Assembly: GCA_017554745.1 (NCBI GenBank)
Contig: JAFZHS010000003.1
Coordinates: 19,609-83,608, forward strand
DNA from: Clostridiales bacterium
Lineage (GTDB): Bacteria; Bacillota; Clostridia; Saccharofermentanales; Saccharofermentanaceae
DNA length: 64,000 nt
Reading direction: 5' to 3'
Shown here: one piece after another, positions 51,776 through 61,056 of the stretch
Layout: each line of letters opens with the position of its first letter
Numbering within the stretch: position 1 is the first letter of the stretch
The notes under the pieces: generated by a model
The model's database searches: none
The model's input: the letters and a program-made list of their open reading frames with translations, nothing else
Told to the model about the DNA's origin: nothing
Made by a program: the position numbers and the translations under genes

Positions 51776-52612
51776 ATGACACGTCAATCACGAAAACTAA
51801 GATCTCCCGAAGCTTCCGCATTTTATATTGCGGGCATTCTCCTGCTCGGAATAGTCGTAGCGGCATTCATCGTCTCGCTGTTCTGGACTCCGTACGCACC
51901 CGATGCCACAGACGCTTCATCCAAGCTTCTCGCGCCCTGCGCGGAGCACCCGTTCGGAACAGACAACTTCGGAAGAGACGTGCTGTCGCGCGTAATGGCA
52001 GCTTCCAAATACACGATATTCATTTCCGCTGCAGGCGTAGCTATCGCACTCGTCCTCGGCACGGTATCCGGCATTCCCGCAGGCTACTTCGGCGGCTTCG
52101 CGGACAGATCGATAATGCTTCTCGGCAACAGCATCATGTGCTTCCCCGGAATTCTTTTAGCGCTCGTTGCGGTAGCCGTCTTCGGGCCTTCTGTCGCAAA
52201 TGTCATCTGGGCTTTGGGACTTGTTTTCGCGCCGACATTCGCGAGAGTCTGCAGAGTCGGCACCATGGAAATAAAGGAACTGGATTATATAACACACGCA
52301 CGCGTGATGGGCGTGAAGCCTGCGCGCATAATGGCGCTGCATATATTCCCTAACCTGGTCTCGCAGCTCCTGCCCGCAACGGTCATAGGCCTTGCCAACA
52401 TGACACTTTTTGAATCCGGCATGAGCTACCTGGGCTTAGGCGTTCAGCCGCCGGATGCTTCATTCGGCAAGATGCTCTCGGACGCTCAGGCTTACATCCG
52501 CACAGCGCCATGGCTGATCGTATTCCCTGCCCTGATGCTGGTCTTCTATATCCTGGGCCTTTACTTTATCTCTGAGGGACTCCGTGTCAGCCTCTCGAAA
52601 GGAGGCAAGTGA
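51776..52612 (+). CDS. ABC transporter permease, DppC/OppC-like
   Basis: This 278-aa second permease has a longer N-terminal segment with HPFGTDNFGRDVLSRVM, typical of DppC/OppC, and an EAA-type loop ITHARVMGVKPARIMALHIFP. LGLGVQPPDASFGKML near the C-terminus is also characteristic. Its stop overlaps the next start by one base (TGATG), with AAAGGAGG ahead, so it is tightly coupled to the ATPase gene. Confidence 0.9.
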   Translation: MTRQSRKLRSPEASAFYIAGILLLGIVVAAFIVSLFWTPYAPDATDASSKLLAPCAEHPFGTDNFGRDVLSRVMAASKYTIFISAAGVAIALVLGTVSGIPAGYFGGFADRSIMLLGNSIMCFPGILLALVAVAVFGPSVANVIWALGLVFAPTFARVCRVGTMEIKELDYITHARVMGVKPARIMALHIFPNLVSQLLPATVIGLANMTLFESGMSYLGLGVQPPDASFGKMLSDAQAYIRTAPWLIVFPALMLVFYILGLYFISEGLRVSLSKGGK

Positions 52613-54234
52613 TGGCCAGACATATACACATCGTTAAAGTTCATCACCTGACGCTCTCTTTCCCGACAAGAAAGGACCCCGATCCGAAGCCCGTATTAGA
52701 TGACGTTGATTTCGGCATAAGAGACGGCGAGATATTGGGCCTTATCGGCAACTCAGGCTGCGGCAAGACCATGACGTCGCTTGCCATCGCAGGACTTCTT
52801 CCCGATAACGCCAGGATTACGCACGGCTCGATCAAGTTCGCCGGCAAGGATCTTCTCGCCATGAAGCCCAAGGACCGCCGCGCGATGCTCGGAAAAGACA
52901 TCGGCATGATCTTCCAGGAACCTTCCACGGCTTTGGATCCGCTCATGACGATCGGGAAACAGCTTGAGGAAGTACTTACCGCGCATAAAGAAAACACACA
53001 GTCCGGAGAAGACCGTCTCAAGGCGGTAACGGACATGTTAGAGCTCGTCGGATTCACTAATGCCGAAGAGATCTTAGGCCGCTACCCTCACCAGCTCTCG
53101 GGCGGCCAGCGCCAGCGCGTACTCATTGCAGGTGCCGCGCTTCTTAAGCCGCGCCTTCTTATCTGCGACGAACCGACATCTTCACTTGATACTGTCACGA
53201 CTGTATCGATCCTTGCCCTGCTTAAGGAACTTTGCCAGAAGCTTAGGATAACCATCCTTTTCATCTCACACGATCTGTCGGCCGTAAGAGGTTTCTGCGA
53301 CCGCGTCATGGTCATGAAGGACGGCAAGATCATCGATAAGGACACGACATCAGATATATTAAGCAACCCCAGAAATGCTTATACTGCAGAGCTTCTGACC
53401 AACGCAAGGCTCGACACAAGGATACTGGGCCTGGAGCCCGCCAACGTGGATTACAGCGCAAGCCCCGTCCTCACGGCCAGGGACATAACGGCAGGATACG
53501 GAAGGTCGCTTTTCGAGCGCGTCAGGAAAACATCCGAAGAAAAGACAGACAACAACGTCCTGCACGGCGTCTCTTTAGATGTATATCCCAACGAGATCTT
53601 AGGCCTCATCGGCGGCTCCGGCAGCGGCAAGACTACGCTCATCAGATCACTTTTGGGACTCCTTCCTCACGAAGGAGCGGTCAGCATAAAGAGCGCAAGT
53701 GTCGGTGCGATCTTCCAGGATCCGGTGTCATGCCTGAACCCCGCACACACGATCAAGTGGCACATGTCAGAGGCATTGAGGTCATCACCAAAAGACCCCG
53801 GTAAAGGGTTCAAAGGCAGGGCTAAAGCTCTCAAGCGGATAATCACCGTGCTCGAAGAATGCGGCCTCGGAGCTAAATATTTAAACCGCCGTCCGAACGA
53901 ACTGTCGGGCGGACAGCGCCAGCGTATCGCTATAGCAATGTGCCTTATCCAGGAGCCTGCTCTCATCGTGGCAGACGAACCGTTCTCTTCGCTGGATGCA
54001 AGTTCTTCCGCCGAACTCTTAAAGCTCATGACGGACATCAACCGCGAGCGTCACACGGCGTTCCTTCTTATCACGCACAACATCCACATCGTACGACAGA
54101 TCTGCCCGCGCATTATCGTTATGGACGAAGGCAGGATCTGCGAAGAAGGAACCACTGCAGAAGTCCTGACCAACCCCAGATCAGAATGCACCGCCGCGCT
54201 TCTCGAAGCCGAGCGCCGGATCCACGGCATCTGA
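52612..54234 (+). CDS. Double ABC ATPase (DppD-DppF fused)
   Basis: This 540-aa protein carries two complete ATPase halves. The first has Walker A GNSGCGKT, signature LSGGQRQRV and Walker B LLICDEPTSSLD. The second has GGSGSGKT, LSGGQRQRIAIAM and ALIVADEPFSSLD. The two proteins that usually energise a Dpp/Opp importer are thus joined in one chain. I use ATG 52612 because AAAGGAGG lies 6 nt ahead; the GTG at 52609 is too close. It completes the transporter encoded by the four genes from 49165. Both halves look active. Confidence 0.92.
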   Translation: MARHIHIVKVHHLTLSFPTRKDPDPKPVLDDVDFGIRDGEILGLIGNSGCGKTMTSLAIAGLLPDNARITHGSIKFAGKDLLAMKPKDRRAMLGKDIGMIFQEPSTALDPLMTIGKQLEEVLTAHKENTQSGEDRLKAVTDMLELVGFTNAEEILGRYPHQLSGGQRQRVLIAGAALLKPRLLICDEPTSSLDTVTTVSILALLKELCQKLRITILFISHDLSAVRGFCDRVMVMKDGKIIDKDTTSDILSNPRNAYTAELLTNARLDTRILGLEPANVDYSASPVLTARDITAGYGRSLFERVRKTSEEKTDNNVLHGVSLDVYPNEILGLIGGSGSGKTTLIRSLLGLLPHEGAVSIKSASVGAIFQDPVSCLNPAHTIKWHMSEALRSSPKDPGKGFKGRAKALKRIITVLEECGLGAKYLNRRPNELSGGQRQRIAIAMCLIQEPALIVADEPFSSLDASSSAELLKLMTDINRERHTAFLLITHNIHIVRQICPRIIVMDEGRICEEGTTAEVLTNPRSECTAALLEAERRIHGI

Positions 54235-54369
54235 ACTCCACAAAAAACAGACACTAAGAAAGGCTGCCCACGAATGAGCAGCCTATCTCAAGGGTGATCT
54301 ATATAAAGTGAAGTCACTTTTAAGTAATTAATGTAGTTTTTCTACCACCCAAAATCTTTATCTGAAAAA

Positions 54370-55116
54370 TCAATTGAATTCAATTCCGTATACGCTCTCA
54401 AGTGCTGTAACCTGAGCATCTGTTAATGTGAATCTCTCATTATTGTTGATCGGATCCCAGTTAAAAGAGACACCAGTACTGTTGAGCGCATTGCCAATTA
54501 CGTTTCCGCCGTTATTAAGGCCCTTGATATCATATGTGCCGTTGTTGTTTTTCCATACCTGAACGCTGCCGTCATTCCACTGGTTATAGAGCAAGCCGAT
54601 AGTTGTGGAACCGTCTTGATTCTGGTCTATGGACATAACACCACTGCCTGCAGTACCACGTGTGACTGTCTGACCGGAAAAAGTAACTGTACCGGAACCG
54701 CCACCATTATTGTGGGCTGTAGTCGTTGCAGACGTCTCAGAAGGCTTAGGCGTAGGAGTATTCGTAGGAAGAGGTGTGGGTGTCGTCTTAGGATCTACAT
54801 CACCGCCGCCGTTGGTGCTTTCATCGCTATTCTCATCTTCACTGGATTCTTCTGTAGCTTCGCTGTCCTTCGGCTTATAAGAAGGGATCTCCGCAAAATC
54901 TGCAGCGTCCTTATTGATCGCATCGACTTCGGATCTTGCAGCGTTCTCGAAGTTGTCACCGTTGTTCTCTTTGAGATTCTTCTGAGTCTCACGGGCTCTG
55001 GATAAAGTAATTGCAACGCCTGTAAATGCTGCAGCAGAAACAATTACAACTATGGCCGTAACGATCAGGATCTCTGTGAGAGTAAAGCCTCTCTTGCTGT
55101 TGCTCATTTTTTTCAT
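54370..55116 (-). CDS. Type IV prepilin-like protein with Pro/Thr linker
   Basis: This 248-aa protein starts MKKMSNSKRG, then FTLTEILIVTAIVVIVSAAAF. This is a type III signal with prepilin peptidase site G/F, Glu at +5 and the N-terminal pilin helix. A charged helix, an acidic stretch, a TPTPLPTNTPTPKP linker and a Gly/Asn-rich globular C-terminal domain (~150-248) follow. The start at 55116 is chosen for GGGAG and the short leader. No pilus ATPase, platform protein or prepilin peptidase is in the window, so partners must lie elsewhere. The Pro/Thr linker resembles the one in the giant protein. Confidence 0.85.
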   Translation of the reverse strand: MKKMSNSKRGFTLTEILIVTAIVVIVSAAAFTGVAITLSRARETQKNLKENNGDNFENAARSEVDAINKDAADFAEIPSYKPKDSEATEESSEDENSDESTNGGGDVDPKTTPTPLPTNTPTPKPSETSATTTAHNNGGGSGTVTFSGQTVTRGTAGSGVMSIDQNQDGSTTIGLLYNQWNDGSVQVWKNNNGTYDIKGLNNGGNVIGNALNSTGVSFNWDPINNNERFTLTDAQVTALESVYGIEFN

Positions 55117-55260
55117 ATAGATCACACTCCCTTGAATCAGATTTACCCTTGAATCACTAATATTCATCTGATAGTAAAATTATAAATGCCCAATTCTTTA
55201 AAATTCAATCACTAAGATATTGATTTTATGAGGGTGCTTTTAACAATATGTTACAAACAA

Positions 55261-56658
55261 TTAAATAAGTTCTGAATGGAGTATCCTTCGCGCTTCTTCA
55301 AGAAGATATTCCCTTTTATTCGGGCACTTCTCCTCAAGATAGTTTTCGAACAAAAGCCCTAGGATATTGCCTATTTCGGGGCCCTTTGGGGCACCTAATC
55401 CGATTATGTCGTTGCCGTCTATCTCAAGATCCTTGATGTCGAAAACCGCTCCCGAAGCTCTTAGCTCCGCGCCGATCTTCTGAAGTTCTTCCAGGTGCTC
55501 TAATCTCTTTAATCCGAGAGAAGAATGCGCCAGGATATCGGCTCTCTGAAGGATCTGGAGCTTCTCGATTATCTCAGCGGGATATTCGCTCATAAACTTG
55601 TGGACAGCGATCCTGTCCGTATCTACATATGTATCGTGAAGCTTTACCAAAAGGCTGACATCAGTAATGAACTGCTTCGGGAACTTCAGTTCGTTCAAAA
55701 CCCTCTCGCAGATCAGGCGGCTTACCAGAGGGTGGCCTTTCATGTGGCCTGCTCCTGACCTGCCGATCACGAAGCACTCAGGCTTGCCGAGATCGTGGAA
55801 AAGAGCGGCCATCGCAAGCTCCGGATCTCTTCCTTCATCCTCCGAATAAGGAATGTTATCCAGGACTTCGAGAGTGTGCTCAAGCACATCCTTGTCGTGA
55901 TATTTGGATTTCTGGTCGAAGCCGCGGCATACGGCGATCTCAGGGATTATGACGCTCAGCACCTTCCAGCCGCGCCTGACGGCTTGGGGCGCGTACTTGC
56001 CCGTAACGATCCCCGTAAGCTCGCCTGCGATCCTCTCGCCTGATATGTTCTTCAGTTCATCAGCCCGCTCTTCCATTGCGCGGAGAGTGTCCTGCTCTAT
56101 ATCAAAGCCAAGTTTGGATACAAACCTTATGCCTCTTAAGATCCTCAGCGCGTCTTCGCTGAAACGCTTATCAGGATCGCCCACCGCTCTTATCAGGTGT
56201 TTTCCGCAGTCTTCAAGACCGCCTGTCGGATCGCATATCCTGCCGTCACGATCCATATACATCGCGTTGATAGTAAAGTCCCTTCTCCTGACATCTTCTT
56301 CGATAGTGGTCTTGAAAACGACTTCATCGGGCCTTCTCAGATCAGAGTATTCCCCGTCTTCGCGGAAGGTGGTAACCTCGACATTTCCTCCGCTTGTTAC
56401 AGCCGTAACGGTGCCGTGCTTTGCGCCGGTATCGAAAAACTCTATCCCCGCATTCCTGAATATCTCTATGGTCTCACCGGGCAATGCCGAAGTCGCAACA
56501 TCGTAATCGTGGGGCTCTTTGCCCAGAGCAAAATCGCGCACAGCGCCGCCTGCCACGAAAGCGCTAAAGCCTGATCCTTCGATCAGCTTCATGATCTTTA
56601 ACACGTAGTCCGGAATGCGGTTTGCGTCTGTTATATTTTCGCGCGTATTAATATCCAT
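55261..56658 (-). CDS. cca: CCA tRNA nucleotidyltransferase with HD domain
   Basis: This 465-aa enzyme adds or repairs the 3'-CCA of tRNAs. The class II head domain shows GGAVRDFALG and DYDVATSA with the catalytic acids, then RRDFTINAMYMD and KRFSEDALRILRGIRF. An HD domain (ALFHDLGKPECF, GHPLVSR) is appended, as in many Bacillota, where it has phosphohydrolase activity. No Shine-Dalgarno sequence precedes the ATG. An extended -10 lies so close that the mRNA may be leaderless. Confidence 0.93.
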   Translation of the reverse strand: MDINTRENITDANRIPDYVLKIMKLIEGSGFSAFVAGGAVRDFALGKEPHDYDVATSALPGETIEIFRNAGIEFFDTGAKHGTVTAVTSGGNVEVTTFREDGEYSDLRRPDEVVFKTTIEEDVRRRDFTINAMYMDRDGRICDPTGGLEDCGKHLIRAVGDPDKRFSEDALRILRGIRFVSKLGFDIEQDTLRAMEERADELKNISGERIAGELTGIVTGKYAPQAVRRGWKVLSVIIPEIAVCRGFDQKSKYHDKDVLEHTLEVLDNIPYSEDEGRDPELAMAALFHDLGKPECFVIGRSGAGHMKGHPLVSRLICERVLNELKFPKQFITDVSLLVKLHDTYVDTDRIAVHKFMSEYPAEIIEKLQILQRADILAHSSLGLKRLEHLEELQKIGAELRASGAVFDIKDLEIDGNDIIGLGAPKGPEIGNILGLLFENYLEEKCPNKREYLLEEARRILHSELI

Positions 56659-56664
56659 AAACAG

Positions 56665-56673
56665 ATTATAACA
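56665..56673 (-). promoter_or_regulatory. Extended -10 promoter immediately upstream of cca
   Basis: The minus strand reads TGTTATAAT, ending 6 nt before the ATG of cca. The expected start of transcription falls at or within a base or two of the start codon. Confidence 0.55.
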
Positions 56674-56774
56674 AACACCAAAACGTCATATTCTCGAAAT
56701 AATAGACACATTATTTAAAACTATAATTATTTTGTTAAATTATGCGCGCGTGCTCGCTGCTTTGGGAGGATAAT

Positions 56775-59066
56775 ATGATTTTTACGAGAAAACCCTATCA
56801 GATCGACTCCGTCTACTTCGAAGACAACACCCTTAAGATCGGCTGTCAGTGCCAGGAATATTCCGAATCACTTACAGGCGGCAGGGCCTGTTTCTCCGAC
56901 ACAAAAGGAAGGATAACCGTATCGGTCTTCTCACCTGCAAATAAGATCATCGCAATAAAGGTCACCAACCATCATGCCGAGCCGAGAACGAGAGTCTCTT
57001 CCGTTATCGATCTGAGACCGTCAGTTAACGGGGCGATCGAGGACAGAGGCGAATATCTCGCATTCAAGAGCGGACCTTTTGAAGCTCATATCGACAAAAA
57101 GATCCTCTCCATCAAGTTCTTCTATTGCGGCAATGAGATCCTGAGCCAGAACGGCAACATGCCCGTCTTCTACAGATCAGACTCCGGCTCCGAGAGCTGC
57201 TTTACAGTATCTCCGAATGCTTCCACAGGTGCATGCTTTAACCTGAATCCCAGAGAGATCTTATACGGATTGGGCGGTGCAGGCACTTCGATCATCCGCA
57301 ACGGCCAGGTCGTTAAGGGTGAAGACTTTAAGGGCACTCCCGGCACCGAGCACATTCCGTTCATCCTCTCAGATGCTAAATACGGCCTGTTCGTAAACAC
57401 AAACCGTCCCGTCACTTTCGACGTGGGCTCAGAGAGCTCCGTCCTCTCCTTCGAAGCCGAAGGCGAAGACATCGAGTACAACATCATCGCAGGTGATACT
57501 CTTGTCGAGATCCTTGAGACATATACACAGCTCAACGGCCGCACACCTGTACTGCCTTACACAACAGGCGGAATCGCTTTGTCTCTTGTCGACGATTACA
57601 CTATCACGGCACAGGACATTGTTGATTCGGTCAGAGAGGCACTTCATGCAGGCGTAAATGTCTCGGAAGTCTGGATAGGCAACTCATGGCACCCTGACTA
57701 TGCTCCTTACGGATTTACTTTCGATACCGTCAGATTTCCTGATCCCAAGGCTTTTGCCAGAGCCATGTTAGACCTCGGAGTCACTCTGGGTATCTCCATC
57801 AATCCGTATGTTTCCGAGAGAGCTCCCGAATATAACGAACTCCTCGATACAGGCAGCCTTGTCTCATTCCCTGACGGCAGAGCCGTTCTCTGTGATGCCG
57901 ACAAGGGCGGCGTCGCTATCCTTGACCTGAATATTCCCGCAACAAGAAGCTGGCTCATCAACACATGCACCGGCCTTGCAAGCAACGGCTTTAATATGTA
58001 CGAATCAAATTACACCGGCGCTCTTGCAGATGCCTATGAGAATGCATGCGGAAAGAAAGATTATCTCCAGAACTTTGCATGCATCCTCAATTCTACTTTG
58101 AGCGATGTATCAGCAAGAGAGCATGGCAGGCTCGGTTCATTCATTATCACGGATTCCGTAGGCTCCGGCGACCAGCAGTCACCCTACAGAAATATCTACA
58201 ACACCATGACACCCGATTACTCTGCCTTAAGCGCTGCAGTCAAGAACGCTTTGTCTTATAACCTTACGGGCTTCGGCGGCATCAATATCGATATTCCGGA
58301 GAAGGACATCACCGATCCCAAGCTTTTCGATCGCTGGGTAGCATTCGCGGCTTATGCTCCGCACGCAAGATTCAAGGGAACTCTCAAGCTTCTTGAAGAC
58401 GCGAAAACGCTTACCGCGGTCAAGGCATTCTGCGCTATCAGGACAGGCCTTGCTCCCTACATCTATTCATGCCTCTGCGAGCACGTTAACTACGGCACAC
58501 CCGTTGTCCGCGCAATGGCACTTGAATTTGCAGGCGACCCCGCTGCGCAGTCTTCCAACACGCAGTACATGCTGGGCTCCACGCTCCTCGTAGCTCCTGT
58601 CACTTCTCCTGCTGACAACATGAGGATCTACATCCCTTCAGGCATCTGGACAGACTTCATGACGCACGAGAAAGTACAGGGCCCCCGCTATATTTCCAAG
58701 AAGGCTGCTCCTGGAACACTTCCCGTTTATGTGCGTCCCAATTCGATCGTTCCTACGAGAACACCCGATAACACGACTGTAGGTACAGTCCTTGATAACC
58801 TGACATTTACCTGCTTCGGATTAAGCCAGGGCAATACTGCTGCCTGCGAGGTTTTCGCTGACGGCGGCCAGAATTCAGGCATCATCACCGCTGAAGTCGA
58901 GGGCAACAGGATCACTGTCCGCACCCAGAATCTCGGTGGCAACAAGCGTCTCGTCCTGTCGGGAATATTCAATGTGGTAGGACTCTCCGAATCCGTACCC
59001 GAGAAACTCAGTTACGGTACTTCGATCGATTTCTCGAGCAACGAATTAGTTATCAGCCTTGGCTAA
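56775..59066 (+). CDS. GH31-fold protein with apparently substituted catalytic acids
   Basis: I start at 56775 (MIFTRKPYQI) because GGGAGGA lies just ahead. The 763-aa protein follows the YicI-like alpha-xylosidase/alpha-glucosidase layout: N-terminal beta domain, (beta/alpha)8 barrel with SEVWIGNSWHPDY, then LTGFGGINIDI, DRWVAFAAYAPHARFKG and a C-terminal beta domain with LPVYVRPNSIVP. At the nucleophile position (KTDFGE in YicI) it has ESNYTG, with N412. At the acid/base position (WGGD in YicI) it has NIYN, with N476. Both expected Asp are thus missing in my alignment by eye. No signal peptide is seen. It may be inactive or use a different mechanism. Its end overlaps the convergent hydrolase by 21 bp. 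Confidence 0.8.
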   Translation: MIFTRKPYQIDSVYFEDNTLKIGCQCQEYSESLTGGRACFSDTKGRITVSVFSPANKIIAIKVTNHHAEPRTRVSSVIDLRPSVNGAIEDRGEYLAFKSGPFEAHIDKKILSIKFFYCGNEILSQNGNMPVFYRSDSGSESCFTVSPNASTGACFNLNPREILYGLGGAGTSIIRNGQVVKGEDFKGTPGTEHIPFILSDAKYGLFVNTNRPVTFDVGSESSVLSFEAEGEDIEYNIIAGDTLVEILETYTQLNGRTPVLPYTTGGIALSLVDDYTITAQDIVDSVREALHAGVNVSEVWIGNSWHPDYAPYGFTFDTVRFPDPKAFARAMLDLGVTLGISINPYVSERAPEYNELLDTGSLVSFPDGRAVLCDADKGGVAILDLNIPATRSWLINTCTGLASNGFNMYESNYTGALADAYENACGKKDYLQNFACILNSTLSDVSAREHGRLGSFIITDSVGSGDQQSPYRNIYNTMTPDYSALSAAVKNALSYNLTGFGGINIDIPEKDITDPKLFDRWVAFAAYAPHARFKGTLKLLEDAKTLTAVKAFCAIRTGLAPYIYSCLCEHVNYGTPVVRAMALEFAGDPAAQSSNTQYMLGSTLLVAPVTSPADNMRIYIPSGIWTDFMTHEKVQGPRYISKKAAPGTLPVYVRPNSIVPTRTPDNTTVGTVLDNLTFTCFGLSQGNTAACEVFADGGQNSGIITAEVEGNRITVRTQNLGGNKRLVLSGIFNVVGLSESVPEKLSYGTSIDFSSNELVISLG

Positions 59067-60026
59067 ACCGACCTCGTCAAAATACGAGATCAAGTCTGCG
59101 AAATACTCTTCCTTCACGGGTTCATTCTGGATCTCGTGACGGTAGGGTCCGTAGTTTTTGACCTTTGCGATCTTGGCTCCGGCTTCCTTCATCCTGGCGA
59201 TGACCTTCTCAACGCCCTTGCCGTAGCTGCCTACGGGGTCTTCTTCCCCGTATGTAAACATGCACGGACGGTCAGGTATGAGCGCATAAGCTTCGTCGCT
59301 CTGCATGTATGCGACAAGGCCGAATAATGTCTTGAAGCCTTCGCTCGTGAAGCAGAATCCGCACATCGGGTCGTTCACGTATTTATCTACTTCTTCAGGT
59401 ATCGTGGACAGCCAGTCGTTATGCGTCCTGGGCTTTGTGACCCTCTTGTTGTAGCTTCCGAAAGCGATCACGTTGAGCAGGTGGTTTTTTACCTTCTTAC
59501 ATCCGAGAACGCATGCGGTGCTTGCCAGTGCTTTACCCAGACCTACAGCCGGGTTAGGTCCCATCGTCGAAGCGAAAACATATCCGTCAAACTGTCTGTT
59601 ATATCTCGGCGTCGAGAATATGCATCTTACTACAAATGATCCCATCGAGTGCCCGTAGAGGATATACTTCAGGCCCTCTCTTCCGAATCTTTCAACGGCA
59701 TACTCGTGCATGCCCATTACATCGGTAAGAAGTACCTGCCAGGAATTCTTGCATCCTCCGAAATATCCTTTCGGGAATTTCTTATCCTTATTCAGCTCAT
59801 ATGTCGCGCCGTGTCCGGGCATATCCATTCCGCATACGTGATAACCGGCTTCGTTGAACTTAGCAATCATCTCCTCGTAACGCGCGATATATTCCGCCAT
59901 GCCGTGGCATATCTGCACGACGCCTTTTATCTCATTCGCCTGTGACGGATAGAAAAAGCCTGCGATCTTAACGCCGCCGCCGATCGAACTGACGAATTCT
60001 TTCTTCTCAGGATTAAGCTTTGGCAT
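59046..60026 (-). CDS. Alpha/beta hydrolase, monoacylglycerol-lipase-like
   Basis: This 326-aa serine hydrolase has GHSMGS with the nucleophile Ser, an HGMAEYIARYEE oxyanion-region segment, GMDMPGHGAT, and a late His near YGPYRHEIQNE. This matches the Hydrolase_4 (lysophospholipase/monoacylglycerol lipase) family. No signal peptide is seen, so it is cytoplasmic. The substrate is probably a short or medium acyl ester. It is followed in map order by the zinc metallopeptidase gene on the same strand, 27 nt away, and both read leftward. Confidence 0.87.
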   Translation of the reverse strand: MPKLNPEKKEFVSSIGGGVKIAGFFYPSQANEIKGVVQICHGMAEYIARYEEMIAKFNEAGYHVCGMDMPGHGATYELNKDKKFPKGYFGGCKNSWQVLLTDVMGMHEYAVERFGREGLKYILYGHSMGSFVVRCIFSTPRYNRQFDGYVFASTMGPNPAVGLGKALASTACVLGCKKVKNHLLNVIAFGSYNKRVTKPRTHNDWLSTIPEEVDKYVNDPMCGFCFTSEGFKTLFGLVAYMQSDEAYALIPDRPCMFTYGEEDPVGSYGKGVEKVIARMKEAGAKIAKVKNYGPYRHEIQNEPVKEEYFADLISYFDEVGLAKADN

Positions 60027-60053
60027 TAAGTATCCCCCTTTAAGGCTAATGAT

Positions 60054-60788
60054 TTATCTTTTTCTGCTGTTTCTCATGAGAAGCAGTCTGAAGAGCGTCA
60101 GTGCGGAGCTCGCAAGAGCGATCGCATAAGTATCGCCTGCAGCCCAGAGGACTTTCTTCGCGGCTATATACTGGTCATCAGAGACCCAGCCGAATTCCTT
60201 CATCGCCTTAAGTCCTCTCCTGCTCGCATTGCGCTCGATAGGAAGAGTAACGAGGTAGAAAATAACGACTATTGAATAAAGGATGATGCCTATGGTGCTG
60301 ATATTGTATCCGAGATCGGACATCTCATAGCTTTTTGCAGAAGACATGATGACAACGCCGATGATGGCGATCCATACACTGAAGCGTGATGTTATGCTTG
60401 CCACAGGAGCGATCAGCTGACGGATCTTGTAAGTGATCATGTTCGAATGAGCCTGGCATGCGTGTCCGCATTCGTGAGCCGCAACTGCGACTGCTGTAAT
60501 GGAATTCTTGCCATAAGTCGTATCGGACAGATTGATCGTATCCTTCTTCGGGTTATAGTTATCTGTCATTGAGCCTGCAACATAATCGATGGTTACTCCG
60601 GTAACTTCATTGGCCTGGAGCATCTCGCGCACGCAGGTATTTGCGTCCTTGCCGCTTGCCACGGGCACATCGCTGTATTTCTTAACAAGGCTGTTAAGCC
60701 TTGCCTGTATGATGATGCTGAATATCATCAAGCCGATCGCTGCAGCGTAGAATATGCCGCTGTAATCACCTAAATATCCGAGCCACAT
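60054..60788 (-). CDS. YugP-like membrane zinc metallopeptidase
   Basis: This 244-aa protein has an N-terminal span (~8-28), the zinc site HECGHACQAH (~107-116) and two or three further spans. ITSRFSVWIAIIG and TLPIERNASRRGLKAM are typical of the PF04298 family (Bacillus YugP). It is predicted to be an integral membrane protease; substrates are unknown. GGAGG stands 9 nt ahead of the ATG. It lies upstream of the alpha/beta hydrolase in one transcription direction and is divergent from nfnA. Confidence 0.88.
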   Translation of the reverse strand: MWLGYLGDYSGIFYAAAIGLMIFSIIIQARLNSLVKKYSDVPVASGKDANTCVREMLQANEVTGVTIDYVAGSMTDNYNPKKDTINLSDTTYGKNSITAVAVAAHECGHACQAHSNMITYKIRQLIAPVASITSRFSVWIAIIGVVIMSSAKSYEMSDLGYNISTIGIILYSIVVIFYLVTLPIERNASRRGLKAMKEFGWVSDDQYIAAKKVLWAAGDTYAIALASSALTLFRLLLMRNSRKR

Positions 60789-61056
60789 ATGTTTTAACCT
60801 CCAAAATCGCCTTATTCCGTTCAGACGTTTTACCTAGGGATAATTCTATCATCTTTTCGGGACGGCGGTATCGCCATACTATTTCCGCAAGATGAAAATT
60901 GCATTTTCTTCTTTTTTTCTTAAAATAGGAAACAATAAGAAAAATTAATGCATTTTCATATTGCTCCGCTTCTGCTTGTTTGGTATGCTACCATACAAGA
61001 TAAGACTCGAAAATGATTTCTTATTCACGCTTACTTCCAACAGGAGGGATAAAGGA

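Noticed and set aside
54262..54283. GGCTGC/GCAGCC hairpin after the ABC operon as a terminator
   Set aside because: No T run follows on the plus strand. On the minus strand it is possible but too far from the T-rich part to list.
60961..61056. Upstream start for nfnA
   Set aside because: AGGAGGG lies directly before 61057 and the extra residues do not match the family's N-terminus.
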